From an uncultured Lachnospiraceae bacterium (GTDB lineage: Bacteria; Bacillota; Clostridia; Lachnospirales; Lachnospiraceae), in contig CANOVJ010000003.1 in NCBI GenBank assembly GCA_947570615.1, positions 1-64,000 on the forward strand: 64,000 nucleotides of DNA, given 5' to 3'. The position numbers were made by a program, and so were the translations under genes. The stretch's first letter is position 1, and the number at the start of each line of letters is the position of its first letter. Positions 24,649-33,146 of the stretch are shown here, in pieces. Below the pieces are notes generated by a model that was not told the origin of the DNA, did not search any database, and saw only the letters and a list, made by a program, of their open reading frames with translations.

Positions 24649-26304
24649 ATGAAAAGTACGAGAAAATTTACAGCGCTGTTCCTGTGCGGAGCGATGGTAA
24701 CAGGCGTCCTTGCGGGATGTGGGGCCACTGGCGGAGGAAAGGCGGGCAACACGGACACGGCGGAAGAAAAGATGGTCGTGGAGAGCACGGCTGCTCCGGA
24801 AGTTGACACGGCCGTGGAGAGCATGGCTGACACAGATGGGGAAAGCGAAATGTCTCCGGATTTCAGCGAGAGGATTTCCTTTACGATGACCTCCCGGGGC
24901 ACGCAGGCGGGGACAGATTATACCAGCGACGAGTTTTATAAGTATGTTTCCGATCGATTTAACGTGGACATCGAGGTTCTGGGAAACGATCCGTCGGAGG
25001 CGTCCCAGAAGATCCGCCTCTGGATCAGCAGCAATAGCCTTCCAAATTGTGCGAACTGGGAGGATTTTAACTTCTCGGAATATTATGAGTATGCGAACCA
25101 GGGTCTTTTGAAGCCCCTGCCCGATGGGTGGAAGGACAGGTGGCCGAATCTGGCGAAGATGGTGAAGCTTTCCGGCTACGAGGATGCACTGGAGGTGGAT
25201 GGCAGGACATATGCGATCCCTCATGCAGTCTGGGGCACCTTTGTATCCATGGATCCGGTGATCACCCATATGTCTCTGCTTTTCAGAAAGGACTGGGCGG
25301 AGCAGATCGGTATGGCGGATCTGGGCAGCGACTATACCGTGACGCTTTCTGATCTGAAAACATATCTGGAGAAGGTGCGGGATGCGGGGCTGACTGCAGA
25401 CGGCGCATGGCTCAGCGGTAACATCAATAATGTGATCCTTATGTTCGAACCTGCGTTTGGTATTAAAACCAGAGGCTTCTGGGAGACGGAGGACGGTTTC
25501 CACTGGAGCCCCGAGTATCAGAAGGAGGCCTGGATCGAGCTGGTCAGAACGATGAGGGACTGGTATCAGAATGGGCTCATCGATCCGGATTACGCCGTCG
25601 TGAACGATTATTCGGACGGCCGTCTGGCCCTGCAGGCAGGCACGCTGGCTGCCACCTATGATTCCGGTATCTTCCTGCCTGATGCACGGGCGAAGTATGT
25701 GGAGGAGACAGGCGGCGATTATGCAGATATTCAACAGGCGCATGTGACCGCAGATGATGGCAGCTCTACATTGGTCGGCGCAAATAATTACTGGACTGTG
25801 CAGATTTTCGCCCCCGAGACGGAAGATGAAGTAATGGTGCGTGTCCTGGATGTAATGGACTGGGCTGCAGGCTTTGAAGGTTTCTGTTCTCTGCGGCTGG
25901 GTATCCCTGGCGTGGACTGGGAAGCGGATGAGGATCGTAATATCACTGTAATCAACGAGGGAATAATCAGTGATTATATTTCAAGTCGTGCGTTTCTGCT
26001 TCTGGGCTGGTGTGGAGACGACTATATCTATTCAGGCGTGGGCGGAACGCGTCCGGAGGATATTGAGGACATGATGGCAGTATTTGCGGCGAAAGAGAAA
26101 GCCGAAATCTATCCACTCCAGACGAATTACGCAACTTATTCCAGCGATACGAAAAACAGTTATTCTGTGGATATCACCAGTCAGATCGTCCTGCTGGCGG
26201 GAAGCGATGGGGATATCGAGGCTGAATGGGATCGGTTCATCGAGGATAATCGGGCTATGTGGGAACCGCTTCAAAATGAGTTGAACGAATATTATGGATA
26301 CTGA
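24649..26304 (+). CDS. Sugar-binding lipoprotein of the ABC importer (LplA type)
   Basis: This 551-residue protein has a lipobox VLAGC (Cys 24), a low-complexity acidic linker (about 25-75) and a large cluster-D type binding domain. Features such as WGTFVSMDPVITHMSLLFRK and WYQNGLIDPDYAVVN are typical of LplA-like proteins that bind oligosaccharides. GAAAGGAA before the ATG at 24649 decides the start. The ligand is unknown; the downstream kinase and SIS genes point to a phosphorylatable sugar. Confidence 0.88.
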   Translation: MKSTRKFTALFLCGAMVTGVLAGCGATGGGKAGNTDTAEEKMVVESTAAPEVDTAVESMADTDGESEMSPDFSERISFTMTSRGTQAGTDYTSDEFYKYVSDRFNVDIEVLGNDPSEASQKIRLWISSNSLPNCANWEDFNFSEYYEYANQGLLKPLPDGWKDRWPNLAKMVKLSGYEDALEVDGRTYAIPHAVWGTFVSMDPVITHMSLLFRKDWAEQIGMADLGSDYTVTLSDLKTYLEKVRDAGLTADGAWLSGNINNVILMFEPAFGIKTRGFWETEDGFHWSPEYQKEAWIELVRTMRDWYQNGLIDPDYAVVNDYSDGRLALQAGTLAATYDSGIFLPDARAKYVEETGGDYADIQQAHVTADDGSSTLVGANNYWTVQIFAPETEDEVMVRVLDVMDWAAGFEGFCSLRLGIPGVDWEADEDRNITVINEGIISDYISSRAFLLLGWCGDDYIYSGVGGTRPEDIEDMMAVFAAKEKAEIYPLQTNYATYSSDTKNSYSVDITSQIVLLAGSDGDIEAEWDRFIEDNRAMWEPLQNELNEYYGY

Positions 26305-26385
26305 GAACATCCTTCGCATGTTTCGGACTTCTCCTGTGGGGAAAGACAGCGGGAAGTACGGAAACCGGCGAAAGGGGAGGAGTGC

Positions 26386-27339
26386 GTGAAGTATTATATT
26401 GCGGCGGATGGCGGCGGAACAAAGCTGCAGGCTGTCCTCTATGATGAAGATCTGCGGGTCGTGAACAGCGCCCGTATGTTTGGAACGAATACCAGGAAAA
26501 AGCCGGAGGAAAGGGTAGAGGAGGAAATAGAGAGAATGCTGGACATTCTCCTGCCGGTTTCCGTTACGCGGCTGGAGGGCGCAGATTTATGTATTCTCCG
26601 GTACAGCGGGCTCTTTTGCAGGCTTCTGGAGCGGCGTTGCCTGGTGGCACATTTTGCATACTGGGATGAAGGAGAGACGGCGCTGGCAGCGGCGGGCGAA
26701 CGCTATGGTGTGACAGCCCAGGCCGGGACAGGCTCCGATGCCTTCCTGGTGCAGCCCGACCGCCGGGATAGTGTGGGCGGTTGGGGCTATGTGCTGGGAG
26801 ATGAGGGAAGCGGCTATGATATCGGATTGAGGACGCTGCGCGCTGCCATCTATGCCAGTGACGGGCGCGGCCCACAGACCTCTCTTCTGGCACTGCTCAC
26901 GAAAGAATGGGGGTTGGCTGCCCCCAGATCTCTGGTAGGGAAGGTGATGGAGGCTGACGATTCCCGGGATGTGGTGGCCTCCGCCGCCCGCATCGCGGCC
27001 TGTGCAGCCCATGCGGGCGACGGCGTTGCCCTGAGCATTTATGAGGAGGCCGGACGGGAACTGGCCTGGCAGGTGCTGACACTGCTCGCCCGTTGCGGAG
27101 GGGGCTGGCAGGGACCGGTAGTGGCTTCGGGAGGGGCATGGAAGGGTCATCCCCGGATGTTCGAGGCCTTTTGTGCGCGGATACGCGAGAACTATCCGCA
27201 GGCTGAGATCTGCTATCCTCTCTATGAACCGGTTGCAGGGTTGGCGGTGCTGCGGCGTCTGGCGCAGGGGGAGAGCTTTGGAGCTTTTGCGACGGCCATG
27301 CAGGAGGGCTTTGGGGATTTCCTGTATGGAAAGCAGTAA
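26386..27339 (+). CDS. BadF/BadG-type ATPase, N-acetylhexosamine kinase-like
   Basis: This 317-residue protein of the ASKHA fold has phosphate-1 loop AADGGGTKLQAVLYDED near the N-terminus, AQAGTGSDAFLV as phosphate-2 and GGWGYVLGDEGSGYDIGLR, the classic signature of GlcNAc kinase-like BadF proteins. It likely phosphorylates an incoming amino sugar or similar. The start is GTG at 26386, with GGGGAGGAG just upstream. It is fourth in the operon, after the importer genes and before two SIS proteins. Confidence 0.87.
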   Translation: MKYYIAADGGGTKLQAVLYDEDLRVVNSARMFGTNTRKKPEERVEEEIERMLDILLPVSVTRLEGADLCILRYSGLFCRLLERRCLVAHFAYWDEGETALAAAGERYGVTAQAGTGSDAFLVQPDRRDSVGGWGYVLGDEGSGYDIGLRTLRAAIYASDGRGPQTSLLALLTKEWGLAAPRSLVGKVMEADDSRDVVASAARIAACAAHAGDGVALSIYEEAGRELAWQVLTLLARCGGGWQGPVVASGGAWKGHPRMFEAFCARIRENYPQAEICYPLYEPVAGLAVLRRLAQGESFGAFATAMQEGFGDFLYGKQ

Positions 27340-27382
27340 GATCGCAGGGCGGTCAGGAAAAAAGAGAGAGGAGAAAAGGAAA

Positions 27383-28123
27383 ATGAGCGCGTTGGAGACC
27401 TATTATTCCAGTGTGTTGGGGATTCTTGAAGAAGTCTTTGAGAGGGAGCGGGAGGCTATGGAACAGGCTGCCAGAGCGTTGGCTGCTGCCAATCGGGAGA
27501 AACGCTCGGTTTTTGCTTTTGGCTGTAACCATGCGGGGCTGCTGGCACTGGAGCTGTTCTACCGGACAGGGGGAATGGTTACGGTGAATCCGGTGCGAGC
27601 CCCGGGAATGATGCTGGAGGTGTCTCCGATTACCATGAGCAGTGAGCTGGAGCGGATTCCGGGATATGGGAGGGTAATCTTTGAATCCCTGCAGACGAAG
27701 GAGGGGGATGTGATTCTGATTCATTCTGTATCCGGGCGGAATGCGGTGACGGTGGATATGGCGAAGGCGGCGAAGGAGAAGGGGCTTATGGTGATTGTCC
27801 TTACCAACCTGAGAATGGCGGAGGCGGTGTTGTCGAGGCACCCCTCGGGGAAAAAGCTGCACGATTTTGCTGATATCCTGATTGATAACCATGGGGATTA
27901 CGGGGACGCGGCCGTCCGCCTGGAGGGCTTTTCGCAAAAGGTGGCTCCCACATCCACGGTGGCAGGGGCGGCAATCCTCAATGCGGTGATCGCGCGGGCC
28001 TGTGAGCTTTTGCTGCAGGAAGGCGTGATGCCGCCGGTGTTCATGAGCGGCAACCTGGAAGGCGGGGACGAACACAACAGGAGCGTAATAGGGGAGCACA
28101 GGGGAAACATTTATTATATGTGA
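27383..28123 (+). CDS. SIS-domain phosphosugar protein 1
   Basis: This 246-residue protein has a helical N-terminus (YYSSVLGILEEVFERERE) and a SIS fold with phosphate-binding serines in LIHSVSGRNAVTVDMAKAAK and ATP-independent sugar-isomerase features (VFAFGCNHAGLLALELF). It resembles the sugar isomerase-domain proteins of the UPF0309/YckF group. Expected roles are isomerisation, epimerisation or lyase action on a sugar phosphate. GGAG upstream of the ATG at 27383 sets the start, 43 bases after the kinase. Confidence 0.85.
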   Translation: MSALETYYSSVLGILEEVFEREREAMEQAARALAAANREKRSVFAFGCNHAGLLALELFYRTGGMVTVNPVRAPGMMLEVSPITMSSELERIPGYGRVIFESLQTKEGDVILIHSVSGRNAVTVDMAKAAKEKGLMVIVLTNLRMAEAVLSRHPSGKKLHDFADILIDNHGDYGDAAVRLEGFSQKVAPTSTVAGAAILNAVIARACELLLQEGVMPPVFMSGNLEGGDEHNRSVIGEHRGNIYYM

Positions 28124-28180
28124 TTTCAGACGACTGGACGGTCATGCCACACAGGTGGCGGAAAGGAAACGGGAGATACA

Positions 28181-28831
28181 TTGAAGACATTGACAGAGAG
28201 ATACCAGCAGGCCGCCTGTGAGCTGCTGGACAGGGTAAGCCATACTCAGGCAGACGCCATTCAACAGGCTGGTGAAATGGTGGCCGCAACAGCGATGCGC
28301 GGGAATAAAATCTATCTTGCCAGGATCGTACATGGAATTGAACGGGATGTGATCTGGCGGGGAGGCGGCCCCCTCTTTTACAGGGAATATAAGCAGGAAG
28401 AAACTCGTCTGAATCCCGGAGATCTGCTCTTTTTGGGCTCGGTATCCGGGCGCAGTCAGGAACTGGTGGATCTGGCTTACGACAGCGTCAGAGAGGACGT
28501 TCAGGTGATCGCTCTCACCAGCTTTGCGTATTCGGACGCGGTGGAGCCGATCCATTCCACAGGCAGGAAGCTGCGTGATATTGCCACACTGGCAGTGGAT
28601 ATGTGCGCTCCGGTGGCGGAGGCCATGCTTGAGGTGGAGGGGCTGGGCACGAAGTTTGCGGCCTCCTCCGGGATTTCCTCCACCTTCATTCTGTGGAGTA
28701 TTACCTCTGCGGCGGTGGAGAAAATGATGGCGGACGGTTATATACCGGGAATTTTAAAAAGCATTAATTTTCCGGGTGGCCGGGATTTCAACGTGGAGTG
28801 TACCAGGCATTACGAAAAATACGGCTGGTAG
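28181..28831 (+). CDS. SIS-domain phosphosugar protein 2
   Basis: This 216-residue protein with a SIS-like core (LFLGSVSGRSQELVDLAYDS; VQVIALTSFAYSDAVEP) is distantly similar to the preceding gene, suggesting an old duplication. In place of the first SIS phosphate loop it has GNKIYLARIVHGIERDV, which lacks the usual serines, so one protein may be catalytic and the other auxiliary. The start is TTG at 28181, supported by GGGAG six bases before. The C-terminus reads RDFNVECTRHYEKYGW. Confidence 0.8.
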   Translation: MKTLTERYQQAACELLDRVSHTQADAIQQAGEMVAATAMRGNKIYLARIVHGIERDVIWRGGGPLFYREYKQEETRLNPGDLLFLGSVSGRSQELVDLAYDSVREDVQVIALTSFAYSDAVEPIHSTGRKLRDIATLAVDMCAPVAEAMLEVEGLGTKFAASSGISSTFILWSITSAAVEKMMADGYIPGILKSINFPGGRDFNVECTRHYEKYGW

Positions 28832-28957
28832 ATCGGAAGAACATACAGAAAAGGATTTCCTGCGCAGACGTGAAACAGGAGCGGGGAATACGTAAGCCAG
28901 GCGTCACCGGGGGCCTGACGAATGAAAAATCTGACGGGATGGAAAAGGAGAGAGCGG

Positions 28958-30700
28958 ATGAAACAAGAAGAATTTCCGGTAAAAGGGATGTGGATCGGCG
29001 GAACGGAGATCACGGCATACAGAATCGTATATGAAGCGGAGCCGACGTTGCGGAAGGCTGCGGAGACGCTGGCGGAAATGGTCTTTCGGGCTGTCGGTTG
29101 TCGGCTGGAGACCGTCACAGAAGAGGACGCCGGGGTTTATTCAGAGGCAGCGTATGAGATCGTGATCGGCACGACGGGACGGGATACTGACGCGGTGAGG
29201 CAGGCCAGGGCATCCCTGAAAAATGATGGGTACGCTCTGATTGTGGAGAATGGCCGCCTGTTTATCACGGGAAGGATCGCCCGGGGAGCCGGCTATGGAG
29301 TTTACTCCCTGCTGGAGGATTATGTGGGCGTGCGTTTTTATACCAGCGACTATACGGTAATTCATGAGGCGGAAAGAGTGCAGATCCCAGGGGATCTGAA
29401 CATAAGCTTCAGTCCGCCTTTTGAGTACAGGGATGTAAATTGGTTTGATTATCTTAAAAATCCGGATTTTGCCGCCCGCAACAAGGTGAACAGCACATTG
29501 GGACGGCGCACGGATGTGCCGGGCGGCATGTATTATGCGGGAGGGGGATTTGTCCATACGCTGCACAGCCTGTGCGTGGAGGAAGGAGAACCGCAGAGGC
29601 CGGAACAGCCCTGCCTGACGGATGAGGAGGTATATCGGCGGGTGCTGGCCAACGTGAAAAAACTGATTGAAAAGGATCCCGGAGCGCCCATCGTCTCCGT
29701 CTCGCAGAATGATTCCGGACCGGAAGGGTTGGGCTGTCAGTGTCCGCGCTGCCGCGTACTGGATGAGGAACAGGGCACGCCCATGGGCTCCCTGCTGACC
29801 TTTGTCAACCGGATTGCCCGTGATCTGCGTAAGGAGTATCCGGATGTGGTGGTGGATACACTGGCATACCGTTACACCAGGAAAGCGCCCGCGACATTGA
29901 TTCCGGAGGAGAATGTGGCGATCCGTCTCTGCTCTATCGAGTGCTGTTTCTCCCATCCGCTGAACGACGACGGTTGTGAGGACAATCTGGCTTTCCGAAA
30001 CACGCTGAAGGAGTGGGCAAAGATCTGCAAGCGTCTCTATATTTGGGATTATACCACGGATTTCGCGCATTATCTGACACCTTTCCCCAATTTGAATGTG
30101 CTGTGGGAAAATGTGCGCTTTTTCCGGGAAAACAATGTGGCAGGTATCCATGAGCAGGGAAATCTGCAGGCCCGTTCAGGAGAATTCGGAGAGTTACGCG
30201 CTTATCTGCTGGCGAAGCTGCTCTGGAATCCGGATATGGAGCGACAGGAATATGATGCGTTGATGGATGAGTTCCTGAGAGATTATTACGGCCCCGGCTG
30301 GAGGAGTTTGCGGGGATATATCGATCGTACCTCCGCGAAGGCAGCAGAACATCATCTGCATATTTATGACAGTCCGGATGAGATCCTGCCCGTGAGGGAG
30401 ACATCCAGGGAACAGGATCTGATCTTCGCCCGTGAAATGACCGGTCTGTGGGAGAAGGCACTGGAGGCGGCCGAAAACGGGGAGCAGAGGGCGCATGTGG
30501 AGAAGTCCAGACTTCAGGATGAATATTATAATCTGTATACAAACTTTGACGGGCAGACGCAGCGCAATGAAAGACTGTACCGCGCTATTCGGAAACATAA
30601 TATCACCCATCACTATGAGGCGGGGATACCGGAGGGTGCAACGACGTTGCCGGAGCTTACAGATTTCAACATTCCGCCCAGGCTTTGGAAAAAGCGTTGA
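28958..30700 (+). CDS. Cytosolic DUF4838 protein, glycosidase-like
   Basis: This 580-residue protein lacks a signal peptide. Residues about 10-125 resemble the GH20/GH67 N-terminal alpha/beta domain (YEIVIGTTGRDTD; LFITGRIARGAGYGVYSLLE; DYVGVRFYTSDYTVI). The rest is a barrel-like DUF4838 domain with VSQNDSGPEGLGCQCPRCR and NVAGIHEQGNLQARSGEFGE. DUF4838 proteins are usually secreted and thought to act on glycans; the cytosolic location here suggests action on imported glycosides. Activity is not established. AAAGGAGAG before 28958 decides the start; the ATG at 28922 lacks a site. Confidence 0.8.
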   Translation: MKQEEFPVKGMWIGGTEITAYRIVYEAEPTLRKAAETLAEMVFRAVGCRLETVTEEDAGVYSEAAYEIVIGTTGRDTDAVRQARASLKNDGYALIVENGRLFITGRIARGAGYGVYSLLEDYVGVRFYTSDYTVIHEAERVQIPGDLNISFSPPFEYRDVNWFDYLKNPDFAARNKVNSTLGRRTDVPGGMYYAGGGFVHTLHSLCVEEGEPQRPEQPCLTDEEVYRRVLANVKKLIEKDPGAPIVSVSQNDSGPEGLGCQCPRCRVLDEEQGTPMGSLLTFVNRIARDLRKEYPDVVVDTLAYRYTRKAPATLIPEENVAIRLCSIECCFSHPLNDDGCEDNLAFRNTLKEWAKICKRLYIWDYTTDFAHYLTPFPNLNVLWENVRFFRENNVAGIHEQGNLQARSGEFGELRAYLLAKLLWNPDMERQEYDALMDEFLRDYYGPGWRSLRGYIDRTSAKAAEHHLHIYDSPDEILPVRETSREQDLIFAREMTGLWEKALEAAENGEQRAHVEKSRLQDEYYNLYTNFDGQTQRNERLYRAIRKHNITHHYEAGIPEGATTLPELTDFNIPPRLWKKR

Positions 30701-30785
30701 TTCAGGATTATGATGAATGTGATAATTCAGACAGATCCGGCCTTTCAGGGACGGAAATTTCAAAATTCCGCATCTTGCTCATATC

Positions 30786-30814
30786 TTGATATGATTATGA
30801 AATGATGTTATGAT
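30786..30814 (+). promoter_or_regulatory. Sigma-A promoter of the DeoR-type regulator
   Basis: TTGATA (30786-30791) and TATGAT (30809-30814) have the ideal 17-base spacing. The leader to the regulator start is about 140 bases. It indicates the regulator has its own promoter in addition to any read-through from the sugar operon. Confidence 0.75.
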
Positions 30815-30959
30815 TTTTCTGAGCACCGGTCAGGAAGTGTAATGTCTGACGTGCAGATACCGCAGAATCTCAACACAGCCGAAATATCAGAGGTGTGCAG
30901 CGGCCGCCGGAGACAGCTTCCGGTGCGGGAAAAACCGAAAGTCGGAGGAGGGTTTGGAA

Positions 30960-31748
30960 ATGAATCAGGAACGACGGGATCAGATTGTCAGGATGGTAAA
31001 TGAGAACAGGGTGATTAAAAATCAGGAGTTGATGGAGAAATTTGATATCTCTATTGAAACTGTCCGGCGGGATCTGAAGTATCTGGAAAAACAGGGATAT
31101 CTGCAGTGCGTTTATGGAGGAGCCGTTTTAAAGCAGTCTCCGACGGGCCGCGTGGAATTATCCGATCCGGAGATAAAGAATTATGAGGAAAAGGATGCCA
31201 TTGCGCAGGAGGCAGCGAAGCTTGTGAAGAGCGGAGATACCATTTTTCTGGAGGATGGCACTACGGTAATGGCCATGCCCAGGCATCTGAGGGAGATCGG
31301 TCCGTTTACGGCCATTACCAATTCCCTGCGGGTTGCCATTGAATTAAGTAAGATAGAGGACTGCACTGTGATTCTCCCCGGGGGAAGGCTTTATTCGCAG
31401 CGTCTGGAGCTGATTCCTCTGCAGCCGGAGGATAATCTGAATCTGTTCAACATTGACTGGGCATTCATCGGCGTTGCCGGTATCACGGAGACACATTTTA
31501 CCGATTATGCGCTGGGAGAAAGAGGCTATATACGACATACGGTAATACAGGACAGCAGTCAGACAGTTGTGCTGGCAGACCACAGCAAATTCGGGTTCCG
31601 GGCTACGCTCAACATGGCTGCAATTAATGAGCTGGATGTGGTGATTACAGACAGTAAGACATCGGAGAACTATCTGAAACAGATGAGGAATTCGGGAATC
31701 CGGGTGATTGTGGCAAAAGGGCAGAGTGCGGGAGATGTGGATGAATAA
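30960..31748 (+). CDS. DeoR-family sugar-phosphate-responsive repressor
   Basis: This 262-residue protein has an N-terminal DeoR HTH (QIVRMVNENRVIKNQELMEK; ISIETVRRDLKYLEKQGYLQ; CVYGGAVL) and a DeoR sensor domain of the ribose-5-phosphate isomerase-like fold (GDTIFLEDGTTVMAMPRHL; VADHSKFG region as VLADHSKFGFRATLN). Such proteins sense a sugar phosphate, here probably the product of the BadF kinase or SIS proteins. The ATG at 30960 is chosen for spacing to GGAGGAGG at 30944; a TTG at 30954 is possible. Confidence 0.9.
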   Translation: MNQERRDQIVRMVNENRVIKNQELMEKFDISIETVRRDLKYLEKQGYLQCVYGGAVLKQSPTGRVELSDPEIKNYEEKDAIAQEAAKLVKSGDTIFLEDGTTVMAMPRHLREIGPFTAITNSLRVAIELSKIEDCTVILPGGRLYSQRLELIPLQPEDNLNLFNIDWAFIGVAGITETHFTDYALGERGYIRHTVIQDSSQTVVLADHSKFGFRATLNMAAINELDVVITDSKTSENYLKQMRNSGIRVIVAKGQSAGDVDE

Positions 31749-31766
31749 GAGAAGAGCTGATTTATA

Positions 31767-31795
31767 TTGAACGCAGTTACAAATCAGGTTATAAT
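31767..31795 (+). promoter_or_regulatory. Sigma-A promoter of the GNAT-Nudix pair
   Basis: TTGAAC (31767-31772) and a perfect TATAAT (31790-31795) are separated by 17 bases, 40 bases upstream of the GNAT start. Confidence 0.8.
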
Positions 31796-31836
31796 AAGAT
31801 TACGGATGACAGAGATCTGAAAAGGAATGGGAAGAT

Positions 31837-32328
31837 ATGTCAGAGATAAAACTGCACTTTCACAGAGTGGACGAAGCCATTGCAGTGATGCGGGAGGTGG
31901 CCGCCTGGGGAAGGGAACGGGGACTGCGCCTCTGGCCGGATGAATGGCTGACGCGGCAGGAGCTGGTCACGGAGCAGGCACAGCCGGAAAATTTCTGCGT
32001 CGGTCTGACGCCGCAGGGGGCGTGTGTCTGCTCCTTTATCCTGCAAAAGGAGGATTCTGAATACTGGCCGGATGCGCCCCGGGGAGAGGCTGTGTATCTG
32101 CATAAGCTGTGCGTCAGGCGGAATTTTGCCCACCGGCAGATGAGCAGGACGATTATGGAGGCAGTTAAGGAGGAGTGCAGGAATGCGGGGATCAGATATA
32201 TACGCCTGGACACTGCCCTTGATGAGAGAGTGGTGGGGAAAATCTATCTGGATATGGGATTTCGGATTGTCAGGATAATCGATTGCGGAAACGGGCGTTC
32301 GATGGCCCTGTATGAGCTGGAGGTGTAA
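31837..32328 (+). CDS. GNAT-family N-acetyltransferase
   Basis: This 163-residue protein has GNAT strands and a CoA loop (VYLHKLCVRRNFAHRQMSRT followed by IRYIRLDTALDERVVGKIYL and DMGFRIVR). The pyrophosphate loop RNFAHRQM departs from the standard R-x-x-G-x-G, so catalytic efficiency or cofactor binding may differ. The Nudix gene starts one base after its stop, so the two are cotranscribed. Confidence 0.82.
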   Translation: MSEIKLHFHRVDEAIAVMREVAAWGRERGLRLWPDEWLTRQELVTEQAQPENFCVGLTPQGACVCSFILQKEDSEYWPDAPRGEAVYLHKLCVRRNFAHRQMSRTIMEAVKEECRNAGIRYIRLDTALDERVVGKIYLDMGFRIVRIIDCGNGRSMALYELEV

Positions 32329-32329
32329 T

Positions 32330-32950
32330 ATGGACAAAAACGAAAAATGGCTGGAATGGGCGGTGGAACTGCAAAGTCTTGCGCAGGCCGGATTATTTTA
32401 TGGGAAGGATCAGTACGACAGGGAGCGGTATGAGCGGATCCGTTCCATTGCGGCGGAAATGATCAGCTATAAGACGGAGATTCCCATGGAAAAGGTAAGG
32501 GATCTGTTTTGCTGTGAAAAGGGTTATCAGACGCCCAAGCTGGACAGCCGCGCCGCTGTTTTTCAGGACGATAAGATCCTTCTTGTCAGGGAAAACGACG
32601 GTCTCTGGTCGCTGCCCGGCGGCTGGGTGGATGTGGACAAATCCGTGAAGGAAAACGTCGTTAAGGAGGTCCTGGAGGAGGCGGGGCTGGACGTGAGCGC
32701 GGATCGGGTCATTGCCATTCAGGACAGAGAAAGGCATAACCGCCCCATCTACGCTTACAAAATCTGTAAGGTGTTCGTCCTCTGCTCCGTCATCGGCGGA
32801 AAATTCAGACCCAACATCGAGACGGTGGGGAGCGGATATTTTGCTCTGGATGAGCTTCCGGCTCTTTCGCAGGACAAGACCACCACGGAACAGGTCGAAA
32901 TGTGCTTTGAGGCGTATCATGCCACTCACTGGGAGACGCTGATAGAGTAG
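32330..32950 (+). CDS. Nudix hydrolase with N-terminal Nudix_hydro_N domain
   Basis: This 206-residue protein has a helical N-terminal domain (residues 1-60: WLEWAVELQSLAQAGLFYGK) typical of the YjhB-like group. The Nudix fold has the box GGWVDVDKSVKENVVKEVLEEAGL, in which the usual Arg of REVxEExG is Lys. The family hydrolyses nucleoside diphosphate derivatives such as ADP-ribose or NADH. GGAGG in the end of the GNAT gene serves as its ribosome site, choosing the ATG at 32330. Confidence 0.88.
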   Translation: MDKNEKWLEWAVELQSLAQAGLFYGKDQYDRERYERIRSIAAEMISYKTEIPMEKVRDLFCCEKGYQTPKLDSRAAVFQDDKILLVRENDGLWSLPGGWVDVDKSVKENVVKEVLEEAGLDVSADRVIAIQDRERHNRPIYAYKICKVFVLCSVIGGKFRPNIETVGSGYFALDELPALSQDKTTTEQVEMCFEAYHATHWETLIE

Positions 32951-32973
32951 ATCGATCATACGACAGTTGTTCT

Positions 32974-33099
32974 GGCGTGAAGGGATCATTTAGCAGGCGA
33001 ATAGGTGAAGCAAACCGGCTGGTTTATGAAATTTCCGATAACCGGATAATTGTGAAATCCTGCAAAGGTCATTATAATGACAGACAGGGATTGAGATAA
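32974..33099 (+). pseudogene. C-terminal remnant of a YoeB/Txe toxin gene
   Basis: Forty codons ending in TAA at 33097-33099 match the end of YoeB-type mRNA interferases: VKGSFSRRIGEANRLVYEIS and IIVKSCKGHYND. The catalytic Arg (SRRI) and His-Tyr (GHYND) are still present, but the N-terminal half and the antitoxin gene are missing. It is a dead toxin-antitoxin locus between the Nudix gene and the fructan operon. Confidence 0.75.
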
Positions 33100-33146
33100 T
33101 CAATCCCTGTACATACATGTAGAGAACGACAACACCTCGCTCCAGA

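Noticed and set aside
27173..27382. N-terminal extension of the first SIS protein
   Set aside because: It overlaps the kinase gene out of frame and is Arg-rich; a ribosome site and homology begin at the ATG at 27383.
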